From Bacteroidota bacterium (GTDB lineage Bacteria > Bacteroidota > Ignavibacteria > Ignavibacteriales > Ignavibacteriaceae), in contig JAKALM010000011.1 in assembly GCA_021824145.1 (NCBI GenBank), positions 53,259-117,258 of the forward strand: a stretch of 64,000 nucleotides of DNA, given 5' to 3'. The position numbers and the translations under genes are program-made. The notes below the pieces were generated by a model that ran no database searches, was not told where the DNA came from, and saw nothing but the letters and a program-made list of their open reading frames with translations. Shown here piece after piece: positions 1 through 7,729 of this stretch. Numbering within the stretch: position 1 is the stretch's first letter; every line of letters begins with the position of its first letter.

Positions 1-1084
1 TTTCCCTAAACCGATTGATATTCAGCGGCTTGAACCGGCAATTAAAAATGCAATTAAAAGCTATGATCTAACTAAAGAATTGGAAAACCTTAAGGAAAAC
101 GTTAAGAAAGAATATAGCTTTGATAATATAATTTCTGCTGACGGGAAAATGCAGGATGTATTTAAACTTGTTTCAAAAGTTTTAAATAATGAAATCACCT
201 GCCTCATCTATGGCGAAAGCGGAACCGGCAAAGAATTGATTGCACGGGCAATTCATTATAATGGAAAAAGAAAAGACAAACCTTTTATTGTTGTTAATTG
301 TGCTTCAATTCCTAGAGAACTTTTGGAAAGTGAATTATTCGGGCATGAGAAAGGATCGTTTACAGGAGCTTATCAAAGGAAGTTAGGTAAATTTGAACTA
401 GCAAGTGGAGGTACAATTTTTCTTGATGAAGTGGGTGAACTCGAAATGCTCCTTCAGGCAAAACTTTTACGCGTAATTCAGGAAAAAGAATTTGAAAGAG
501 TTGGAGGAACAGAATTAATTAAATCTGATGTCCGAATTATTTCGGCAACTAATCGAGATCTTAAACATGCGGTTGAAAATAAAGAATTTAGAGAAGATTT
601 GTTTTATCGATTAAATTCTTTTCCAATAGTTATACCACCATTAAGGCAGAGAAAAGGAGATATTTTAGTTCTTGCTCAGCATTTTTTAGAAACTTTCAAT
701 AAAAAGTTAGGCAAAAACATAAAAGGATTTTCAAAAAAAGCATTGAAATTAATATATGAATATAATTGGCCAGGCAACATTCGTGAAATGGAAAATTTGA
801 TTGAAAGATGTTTGATAATTTGCGAAAAGGATATGATTGATATAGATGATCTTCCTTCAAATGTTCGCGCAGCAGAACCAGTTGGAAGTTCGGATATTTC
901 AGTTTCATTATTTAGTGACGAAGTTGTTGTTCCGTTTGAAAAATTAAAAGAAGAGTCTATTAGGCATGCACTAAAAGTGACAAAAGGAAACATTGTTGAA
1001 GCGGCAAAAAAACTTCAGCTCGGAAGAGCCACAATTTATAGACTTATGGAAAAATACCATATTGAAAATCGTAATTATGAATAA
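1..1084 (+). CDS. Sigma-54-dependent response regulator, 5' end missing
   Basis: NtrC-family transcriptional activator cut by the left edge. The frame is open from base 2, and its first residues (FPKPIDIQRLEPAI) look like the end of a receiver domain with the conserved Lys-Pro. A short linker leads to a sigma-54 AAA+ domain with Walker A GESGTGKELIARA, the loop GSFTGA that contacts sigma-54 (usual form GAFTGA or ESFTGA), and Walker B TIFLDEVGEL. The C-terminus is a Fis-type helix-turn-helix (AAKKLQLGRATIYRLM). A TTG at 80 could start an ORF, but the upstream receiver remnant makes that unlikely. The STAS gene follows 36 bases downstream on the same strand. The sensor kinase and target promoters are not visible. 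Confidence 0.93.
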   Translation, partial: FPKPIDIQRLEPAIKNAIKSYDLTKELENLKENVKKEYSFDNIISADGKMQDVFKLVSKVLNNEITCLIYGESGTGKELIARAIHYNGKRKDKPFIVVNCASIPRELLESELFGHEKGSFTGAYQRKLGKFELASGGTIFLDEVGELEMLLQAKLLRVIQEKEFERVGGTELIKSDVRIISATNRDLKHAVENKEFREDLFYRLNSFPIVIPPLRQRKGDILVLAQHFLETFNKKLGKNIKGFSKKALKLIYEYNWPGNIREMENLIERCLIICEKDMIDIDDLPSNVRAAEPVGSSDISVSLFSDEVVVPFEKLKEESIRHALKVTKGNIVEAAKKLQLGRATIYRLMEKYHIENRNYE

Positions 1085-1120
1085 ATTGTTTTATAAATAT
1101 TAATTTAATTGGACTGTACT

Positions 1121-1465
1121 ATGGATTTTATTAGAGAAAAACACGACGATATTATTGTTGAAGTAGTTAACCTAACTAGGGCTACCTTAAAAGAAGCAGA
1201 AGAATTCAAGCAAACTCTTGCTCAGGATATAGAAATGGGAGCGCGAAAAATAATTGTTGATCTAAATGAATGTGAATTTATTGATTCGACATTTTTAGGT
1301 GCCTTAGTTGTATCTCTAAAAAAAATTACAAATCTTGGCGGTGATCTTCGACTCATTGGATTTCAGCCTGCGGTGCATTCTATGTTTGAGTTAACAAGAA
1401 TGTATCGAGTATTTGAAGCTTTTAAAACTAAAGATGAAGCAATTAGAAGTTTTACAACAAAATAA
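1121..1465 (+). CDS. STAS-domain anti-sigma factor antagonist-like protein
   Basis: A single STAS domain of 114 residues, the usual size of SpoIIAA/RsbV-type antagonists. The segment FIDSTFLGALV matches the conserved D-S/T-(S/T)-x-L-G loop that holds the phosphorylated Ser/Thr. In such systems the unphosphorylated antagonist binds an anti-sigma kinase, and a PP2C phosphatase keeps it active. A PP2C phosphatase lies next on the same strand, which supports partner switching. I chose ATG 1121; a TTG at 1109 in the same frame would add four residues. No RsbW-type kinase is present in the window, so the partner is unknown. Confidence 0.88.
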   Translation: MDFIREKHDDIIVEVVNLTRATLKEAEEFKQTLAQDIEMGARKIIVDLNECEFIDSTFLGALVVSLKKITNLGGDLRLIGFQPAVHSMFELTRMYRVFEAFKTKDEAIRSFTTK

Positions 1466-1567
1466 ATTTAATGACTATATATCGCAGTACTCTTCAATCT
1501 ATAGCAAGTTATACTTTCCAATTTGGAAAAGAATATGAACTAAATATTTGATGTTGACTAAAAGATT

Positions 1568-3133
1568 ATGCCTAATGATGTAAAAAAATCTATATTAATT
1601 ATTGATGATGATGTAACGATTCGAAAATTGTTGAGTCACCACCTTAAAAATAATAATTATGTTGTCCACGAATCTGAAGGCCCTTCAAAAGCATTTGAGT
1701 TGTTAAAAGAAAAACAAGTTGATTTGGTGCTCTGCGACGTAACGATGGATGAGATGGATGGTTTTACTTTTTGTAAAAAGGTTAGAGAGAATGAGAATTA
1801 TCGTGTACTTCCGTTTGTATTTGTTACAGCAAAAAATAGTATGGAAGATAAATCAAAAGCACTTGAAGCTGGCGGCGATGATATTATAACGAAGCCATTC
1901 GATGTAAATGAACTTTTACTAAAAGTTCAAACTTTAATAAGAAGAACAGAGATTTATAAAGTTTACGGTACCAAAAAAAATTTAGAGCAATCATTTTCTG
2001 AAGCTGTTCCCAAAATTCTACTTGTTGACGATGATATTACTTTATCCAAATTATTTCAATATAACCTAACTAAAGCCGGATTTGAATGCCAAGTTGCTAA
2101 TAGTGCCGAACAAGGATTAAAATTAGCAAAATCTTCTTTACCCGATATTATAATTTCTGATATTATGATGCCGTATATTGATGGATTTCAATTCAGGAAA
2201 ATGCTTTTAACAGATAATGATTTGAAATCAGTTCCTTTTATATTTCTAACTTCAAAGGGCGAAGAAAATGATATCTTAGATGGTTATGATCTTGGAATTA
2301 CAGATTATGTGTTAAAAACTGCTGGGCCACGAGTTGTTGTAGCAAAAGTTAGTGCAATTATAAAAAGTTTAGGAAAAGAAAGACAAAAAATAGTTTCTGA
2401 ACTTCATAGTGCTGCTGATTCACTGCGCGCAAAAGTTGTTCCCGATAATAACCCTAAGTTTGAAGGTTTTGAAATTAGACACTGGCACGTCCCTTTTCAT
2501 GGAATTCCTGGCGGGGATTTTATTGATTATTTTACGATGGATGAAAAAAATATTTCAGTTATTCTTGGTGATGTTATGGGCAAGAAATGGGGTGCATGGT
2601 ATTTTGCTTTTGCTTATGCTGGTTATGTAAGAAGTGCAATGAGAGTAGCATTACAAACTGCAGCAGAGTTTTCTCCACATGAAATTTTGCAGCAAGTAAA
2701 TAAATCTGTTTATCAAGATGCAAAAGTTTCAGAAGTATTTGCTACTCTTTCTGTTGTTACTCTTAATAATGATACAAAAATTGCAAAGTATACCGGCGCT
2801 GGAGATTTGCCAATAATTTATAAAAATAATTCTGATGGTTCGGTTCAAAAAATTAAATCTAATGGATTATTACTCGGTTTTGCGGAACATGGAAATTATG
2901 AAGATATTTCAATCAAATTAAATTTTGGCGATTTTTTAATTTGCGTAACCGATGGAATAATTGAATCACGTAATTCTGCTGGCGAGCAATTTGGTTCATA
3001 TAGACTAATGGAAATTCTTAAAAATATTAATTCAGAAGATGATCCTATGGATATTTTAAAAAGAGAATTTGAAACTTTTACAGATAATAAATTTGAAGAT
3101 GATATTAGTCTAATTGTAATTAAAGCAAAATAA
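1568..3133 (+). CDS. Double-receiver PP2C (SpoIIE/RsbU-type) phosphatase
   Basis: Response regulator with two receiver domains (about residues 8-125 and 147-270) and a C-terminal PP2C SpoIIE domain (about 290-521). Receiver 1 has the acidic triad (IIDDD), phospho-acceptor CDVTMDEMDG and the usual KPF. Receiver 2 has LLVDDD and SDIMMPYIDG, but its switch lysine is followed by TAGP instead of Pro-Phe. The phosphatase part shows GGDFIDYF, GDVMGKKWGAW, VTDGIIESRN and EDDISLIVI, which supply the metal-binding aspartates. The likely role is dephosphorylating the STAS protein encoded 102 bases upstream, in response to phosphorylation of the receivers. Starts at ATG 1568. Confidence 0.9.
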   Translation: MPNDVKKSILIIDDDVTIRKLLSHHLKNNNYVVHESEGPSKAFELLKEKQVDLVLCDVTMDEMDGFTFCKKVRENENYRVLPFVFVTAKNSMEDKSKALEAGGDDIITKPFDVNELLLKVQTLIRRTEIYKVYGTKKNLEQSFSEAVPKILLVDDDITLSKLFQYNLTKAGFECQVANSAEQGLKLAKSSLPDIIISDIMMPYIDGFQFRKMLLTDNDLKSVPFIFLTSKGEENDILDGYDLGITDYVLKTAGPRVVVAKVSAIIKSLGKERQKIVSELHSAADSLRAKVVPDNNPKFEGFEIRHWHVPFHGIPGGDFIDYFTMDEKNISVILGDVMGKKWGAWYFAFAYAGYVRSAMRVALQTAAEFSPHEILQQVNKSVYQDAKVSEVFATLSVVTLNNDTKIAKYTGAGDLPIIYKNNSDGSVQKIKSNGLLLGFAEHGNYEDISIKLNFGDFLICVTDGIIESRNSAGEQFGSYRLMEILKNINSEDDPMDILKREFETFTDNKFEDDISLIVIKAK

Positions 3134-3264
3134 AAAATTTTAATTATCAGATCCGAGTCAAAAATTTTTTTTATAATAATTTTCCCAAACAAAGCTATTT
3201 TTTCCTATTAATATTAAAACAAATATAATTTTTGTGCTTAATTTTAATAAGTAAAGGGCATGTA

Positions 3265-3540
3265 ATGAGTTTTAATTTTGACTCAGAGACGTACAACGAA
3301 GACAGCAAGGAAAAAAGTCAATCATTTGTGTCGAATTACTTTATACAACCTTTTATATCAGGAATCCTTGGATTCATCTCTTTTTTTATAGTATTAATCT
3401 CATCAAAATATTTGGGATATTTAGTAGGTTCAACTAAAACTTTTCAAATAGATTTTAAAGATGCTTTGCTTTCTTTGCTTGGATTTGTATTGGTTTTCTT
3501 AATTAGATTTTTAGAAAACTTTAACGAAAAATCCTTGTAA
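3265..3540 (+). CDS. Small membrane protein, function unknown
   Basis: A 91-residue protein with an acidic/polar N-terminus and two hydrophobic segments (about residues 28-50 and 70-85) separated by a short polar loop, so a probable two-pass inner-membrane protein. ATG 3265 is preceded by AAAGGG at a suitable distance; a TTG at 3232 has no ribosome site. No family is recognised. It lies downstream of the PP2C gene and converges with prfA, 13 bases away. It could be related to the signalling cluster, but nothing in the sequence shows this. Confidence 0.6.
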   Translation: MSFNFDSETYNEDSKEKSQSFVSNYFIQPFISGILGFISFFIVLISSKYLGYLVGSTKTFQIDFKDALLSLLGFVLVFLIRFLENFNEKSL

Positions 3541-3553
3541 AATATTTTCTATA

Positions 3554-4633
3554 TTATATCTCAGCGCTTGCTTGAAGCTTTTCTGTTCTATCAGCAATTT
3601 TAAGCTGTTCAATTAGTTCAGTAATGTCACCTTCCATAATGTTTGAGAGATTATATAAAGTTAATCCGATTCGGTGATCTGTAACTCTGTTTTGGGGGTA
3701 ATTATAAGTCCTAATTTTATCACTTCTGTCACCGCTTCTTACCATTGTTTTACGCTGTGCAGAAATTTCCGCATTTTGTTCTTTAAGCTTTGCATCATAA
3801 AGTCTTGCCCGAAGAACTTTCATAGCTTTTTGCCTATTTTTAAGTTGTGAGCGTTCATCCTGGCATTGAACTACTATACCTGAAGGTAAATGAGTTATAC
3901 GGACAGCAGTTTCGACTTTATTTACATTTTGTCCGCCGGCTCCACCGGACCTAAAAATATCAATTCTTAAATCATTAGGATTTATATCAATTTGGACATC
4001 TTCAGCTTCTGGTAAAACCGCAACTGATGCAGCTGATGTATGAACTCTTCCATTAGCTTCAGTTTCGGGAACTCGCTGTACACGGTGAACTCCGCTTTCA
4101 AATTTTAATTCGCCAAAAACGTTATCACCGCCAATTGAAAAAACTGCTTCTTTAATTCCGCCACGGCCAGTGTCGTTAATATCTATAAGTTCTATTCGCC
4201 ATCCCTTTCTTTCAGAATATCTTGTGTACATTCTAAAAAGATCACCAGCAAATAATGCAGCTTCTTCTCCGCCAGTACCAGCTCTGATTTCCATGATTAC
4301 ATCTTTATTGTCATTTGGATCTTTTGGAAGAAGCAGATATTTAATTTTTTCTTCAAGTAAAATTTTCTTTGATTCAAGATCAGATAATTCAGATTCAGCT
4401 AAATTTGAAAGCTCTTTATCTATGCCAGAATTTATTATTTCTTTATTGCCATCAATATTTTTTAGCACATCAGAATATTCTTCGTAAGCCTGAATAATTG
4501 CTTCCAACTCGCTTCGTTCTCGGCTAAGACTAACAATTTTATCTCGATCATTTAAAAATGCCGGATCGGAAAGCTGCTGATTTATTCGCTCAAATTTTTC
4601 TTTTATTTTCTTTAATCGTTCTAATAAATCCAT
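3554..4633 (-). CDS. prfA: Peptide chain release factor 1
   Basis: Class I release factor of 359 residues, the normal length for RF1. It has the peptidyl-tRNA hydrolysis motif GGQ ([17 protein letters not shown]) and the ribosome-binding context [15 protein letters not shown]. The anticodon-like tripeptide position reads [10 protein letters not shown], a P-x-T form typical of RF1 (UAA/UAG); RF2 has SPF there. The N-terminal coiled region ([15 protein letters not shown]) matches the family. It is a single minus-strand gene between two plus-strand genes. No prmC methyltransferase is adjacent. Confidence 0.97.
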   Translation of the reverse strand: MDLLERLKKIKEKFERINQQLSDPAFLNDRDKIVSLSRERSELEAIIQAYEEYSDVLKNIDGNKEIINSGIDKELSNLAESELSDLESKKILLEEKIKYLLLPKDPNDNKDVIMEIRAGTGGEEAALFAGDLFRMYTRYSERKGWRIELIDINDTGRGGIKEAVFSIGGDNVFGELKFESGVHRVQRVPETEANGRVHTSAASVAVLPEAEDVQIDINPNDLRIDIFRSGGAGGQNVNKVETAVRITHLPSGIVVQCQDERSQLKNRQKAMKVLRARLYDAKLKEQNAEISAQRKTMVRSGDRSDKIRTYNYPQNRVTDHRIGLTLYNLSNIMEGDITELIEQLKIADRTEKLQASAEI

Positions 4634-4788
4634 AATAAATCTTCTTCTTTCGGCCGTAAATATAGCAAAGCAATTAGAGAAAATCTAAGTACTTAAATTG
4701 GGAAAATGATTTTCATATTTAAAAAATTTATTAATAATTTCTTTTAGAATTAACTATCTTTCTTTTTAGATAAAAGTAATATTTGAAA

Positions 4789-5862
4789 ATGAAAATATTT
4801 TTAACTTCAATCTTTATTTTATTTATTATAATAAATATCTCATTTGCGCAAAACATGAATGATAAAACAAAAATAGTTAACTCAATATTAAGTGAATATA
4901 ATAATGCAAATTCTCCTGGCGCAGCTTTGATGATTATTAAAAATGGGAAAATTATTTTTGAACACTGTTATGGTTTATCAAACCTTGAAGAAAATATTCC
5001 TATTAAACCAATTACAAATTTTAGACTCGCATCTTTAACAAAAGAATTTACAGCAACCGCAATTATGATTTTAATTAAAGAAGGCAAGCTAAATTTTGAT
5101 GAAAAATTGACGGATATTTTCCACAATTTCCCTTCTTATGGAAATAGTATTACAATTAAAAATTTGTTAAATCATACTTCCGGATTGATCGATTACGAAA
5201 ATTTAATTCCCGATACAGCGACAATTCAAGTAAATGATAAAGATGTTTTGGAAATGATGATGAAACAAGATTCAACTTATTTTGAACCTGGAACGAAATA
5301 TCAATACAGCAATACTGCTTATGCTTTGCTTTCTCAAATCGTTGAAAAAATTTCTGGAAAATCGTTTGCTAATTTTCTAAAAGAAAATATTTTTGTACCG
5401 CTTCAAATGAACAGCACCCTAGCCTATGAAAAAGGAATTTCGGAAGTAAGTAATAGAGCTTTTGGTTATTCTAAAAAAGACAGCGGATTTATTCGTACAG
5501 ACCAAAGTTTAACAAGCGCAGTTTTAGGAGATGGAGGAATTTATACTTCAATTGAAGATATGTACAAGTGGGATCAATCGCTTTATACCGAAAAAATATT
5601 ATCCCAAAAATTTATTCAAGCTTCCTTTACTCGCGGAGCTTTAAATAACGGTGAAAAGATCGATTATGGTTTTGGCTGGCATTTGAAAACTTATAAAAAG
5701 CACGAAGTTGTTTATCATACTGGAAGTACAATTGGATTTAGAAATATTATTTATAGAATCCCAAACTTAAAATTTACAATCATACTTTTAACTAATAGAG
5801 ATGAAGGTGATACTGAAAAAATTGCAGAAGAAATTTGTGACGTTTACCTAAATGATAAGTGA
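4789..5862 (+). CDS. Exported serine hydrolase, beta-lactamase/PBP family
   Basis: Class C beta-lactamase-like serine hydrolase (Beta-lactamase Pfam family, also DD-peptidases and esterases). A signal peptide of about 20 residues ends near NISFAQ. The active-site signatures are visible: SLTK for S-x-x-K, YSN for Y-x-N, and HTG near residue 310 for the third motif. ATG 4789 was preferred to the TTG at 4783. The gene stands alone, with intergenic DNA on both sides. The substrate cannot be told from sequence: peptidoglycan peptides, esters or amides are all possible, and antibiotic resistance should not be assumed. Confidence 0.85.
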   Translation: MKIFLTSIFILFIIINISFAQNMNDKTKIVNSILSEYNNANSPGAALMIIKNGKIIFEHCYGLSNLEENIPIKPITNFRLASLTKEFTATAIMILIKEGKLNFDEKLTDIFHNFPSYGNSITIKNLLNHTSGLIDYENLIPDTATIQVNDKDVLEMMMKQDSTYFEPGTKYQYSNTAYALLSQIVEKISGKSFANFLKENIFVPLQMNSTLAYEKGISEVSNRAFGYSKKDSGFIRTDQSLTSAVLGDGGIYTSIEDMYKWDQSLYTEKILSQKFIQASFTRGALNNGEKIDYGFGWHLKTYKKHEVVYHTGSTIGFRNIIYRIPNLKFTIILLTNRDEGDTEKIAEEICDVYLNDK

Positions 5863-5936
5863 AAAGATTTATAATTTTTCATTACAAGAATTGATTAGAC
5901 TTTTTAACAACATATTTTGAATCTTAGTGAAGCTCA

Positions 5937-7166
5937 ATGAAAAAATTTGATATCCCGAACTTTTATAAAAGCTCATTTATTGCTGCGATAAAAGATTCAC
6001 GAAAAATTAATGATCCAAGGAAAAAAGATTTTACTCCAACAGTTTTAGATTTTGGCCCAGTTAGATTTTTTATGGCTCGCCATTTCGGTTTTTGCTACGG
6101 TGTAGAAAATGCAATTGAAATTGCTTATAAAACAGTTGAAGAAAATCCGAGTAAGCGAATCTTTCTGTTAAGTGAAATGATTCATAATCCTGAAGTTAAT
6201 AATGAATTGATGAACAGAGGAGTTCGATTTATAATGGACACTTCAGGAAAAAATTTGATTGACTGGAGAGAATTGAACTCAGACGATATAGTAATAATTC
6301 CGGCATTCGGCACCACAGTTGAAATTCAATCAAAGCTTAATGGATTAGGAATTGATCCTTATAAATACAATACAACTTGCCCGTTTGTAGAAAAAGTTTG
6401 GAATAGATCAAATCAACTTGGCGATGAAAATTTTACCGTAATAATTCACGGCAAACATTATCACGAAGAAACACGAGCAACATTTTCGCATAGTATAAAA
6501 AATTCTAAAGCTTTAATAATAAGGAACATTGAAGAAGCAAAATTTTTGCATGATATAATTCTTGGAAAAATTTCCGAAGAAAAATTTTATTCTTTTTTTG
6601 ATGGGAAATTTTCTTATGGATTTAAAGTTCAAAATGATTTAATCCGACTTGGAGTAGTAAATCAAACTACAATGCTTGCATCAGAAACTCAAACAATTTC
6701 AGATATTCTAAAAACAGCAATGATTGAAAAATACGGTATAGAAAATATTAAAGATCATTTTGCCGATACGCGTGATACACTTTGCTATGCAACAAATGAT
6801 AACCAGGAATCAACTTATGGTTTGTTAAAAGAAAAAGCTGATTTTGCTATTGTCGTTGGCGGTTATAACAGCAGCAACACAAGTCATATAGTTGAACTTT
6901 GTGAGGAAAAGCTTAACACTTATTTTATTTCATCGGCAGAGAAAATATTATCTAAAAATATAATCAGCCATTATGATCTAAAGTCTAAAGTTGAAGTTAC
7001 AACAAGAGATTATATTCCGAATAAAAATATTGTTGATATTTTACTTACCAGCGGCGCTTCTTGTCCAGACGGAATTGTAGAGCAAGTTATTCAAAAAATA
7101 ATTTCATTTTTTGAAAATGTAAAAAGTATGGATGAAGTATTAACGGAATTCATTTCACCAAAATAA
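5937..7166 (+). CDS. ispH: 4-hydroxy-3-methylbut-2-enyl diphosphate reductase
   Basis: IspH/LytB, the last enzyme of the MEP isoprenoid pathway, an iron-sulfur enzyme making IPP and DMAPP. At 409 residues it is the long plant/cyanobacterial type rather than the roughly 310-residue E. coli type. Cluster-ligand cysteines are visible at 53 (HFGFCYGV), 148 (TTCPFV) and 283 (DTLCYATNDNQ), with another Cys at 376 (SGASCPDG). The proton-transfer Thr-x-x-Glu region is represented by NQTTMLASE. ATG 5937 was chosen. IspF of the same pathway is encoded about 48 kb away at 55461. Confidence 0.96.
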   Translation: MKKFDIPNFYKSSFIAAIKDSRKINDPRKKDFTPTVLDFGPVRFFMARHFGFCYGVENAIEIAYKTVEENPSKRIFLLSEMIHNPEVNNELMNRGVRFIMDTSGKNLIDWRELNSDDIVIIPAFGTTVEIQSKLNGLGIDPYKYNTTCPFVEKVWNRSNQLGDENFTVIIHGKHYHEETRATFSHSIKNSKALIIRNIEEAKFLHDIILGKISEEKFYSFFDGKFSYGFKVQNDLIRLGVVNQTTMLASETQTISDILKTAMIEKYGIENIKDHFADTRDTLCYATNDNQESTYGLLKEKADFAIVVGGYNSSNTSHIVELCEEKLNTYFISSAEKILSKNIISHYDLKSKVEVTTRDYIPNKNIVDILLTSGASCPDGIVEQVIQKIISFFENVKSMDEVLTEFISPK

Positions 7167-7169
7167 AAA

Positions 7170-7210
7170 TTGCCGGGAAAATTTATAATTATAAAATTTT
7201 TATCCGGCAA
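7170..7210. terminator. Hairpin between convergent genes, likely bidirectional terminator
   Basis: TTGCCGG at 7170-7176 pairs with CCGGCAA at 7204-7210, and the AT-rich interior (about 27 bases) can extend the pairing. A T-rich run follows on the plus strand (7214-7222) and an interrupted T run follows on the minus strand. It sits exactly between ispH (ends 7166) and the convergent minus-strand gene (ends 7222). Confidence 0.65.
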
Positions 7211-7221
7211 ATTAATTTTTT

Positions 7222-7707
7222 TTACTTATTAATTTTTAATTCAAATGTAAATGGTTTTGAACTTGGGAATAAGCATGTTTGGTTGTTGCATGGCTGAAAC
7301 TCAACTTCACCATTTAATTTAATTGCTCTTTTATTAAAGCCCTTATCAATTTTGAATTGAATTTTTATTACTGCTTCATCTTCATAAAGAGCCATTTGAG
7401 ATTGCGAGAATTGAAGTTTAGTTAAAACCGGTTCTGGATAAATTGTTTTTATAATTTTGATTGCAGAATTATCTTTAAGAGTTACAATAGTTGGAGATAA
7501 ACTTTCATCCAAAGGTTTGTTAGAATTTATATGCCAACCATTTTTTATTTGAAGAATTATATCCGCTTCAATTATTTTATCCTTTACAACTTCTTTTGGC
7601 GTTTTAACTTTTACGTCAATAACTTTATCCGGTAAAGTTTGTGCTAATGAATTATTAGTGATTGCAGCTAAAAAAAATGTATACAATAATAAAAAAATAA
7701 ATCTCAT
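7222..7707 (-). CDS. Exported DsbD-alpha-like (N-terminal DsbD) domain protein
   Basis: A 161-residue secreted protein with a signal peptide ending near NNSLAQ. The rest resembles the periplasmic alpha domain of DsbD: KNGWHINSNKP, a YPEP segment, an ALYEDE segment and a closing FQPCNNQTCLFP with two cysteines five residues apart, as in DsbD (C-x5-C). The membrane and C-terminal thioredoxin parts of DsbD are absent. It follows the TPR-thioredoxin gene by 22 bases, so the two probably form an exported redox pair. Start chosen at ATG 7707, preceded by GGAAAG. Confidence 0.8.
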   Translation of the reverse strand: MRFIFLLLYTFFLAAITNNSLAQTLPDKVIDVKVKTPKEVVKDKIIEADIILQIKNGWHINSNKPLDESLSPTIVTLKDNSAIKIIKTIYPEPVLTKLQFSQSQMALYEDEAVIKIQFKIDKGFNKRAIKLNGEVEFQPCNNQTCLFPSSKPFTFELKINK

Positions 7708-7729
7708 TTTCTTTCCAATTAAGATAAAG

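Noticed and set aside
1471..1551. A 26-codon ORF (ATG 1471) between the STAS and PP2C genes
   Set aside because: Very short, no ribosome site, no recognisable sequence; expected by chance in AT-rich DNA.
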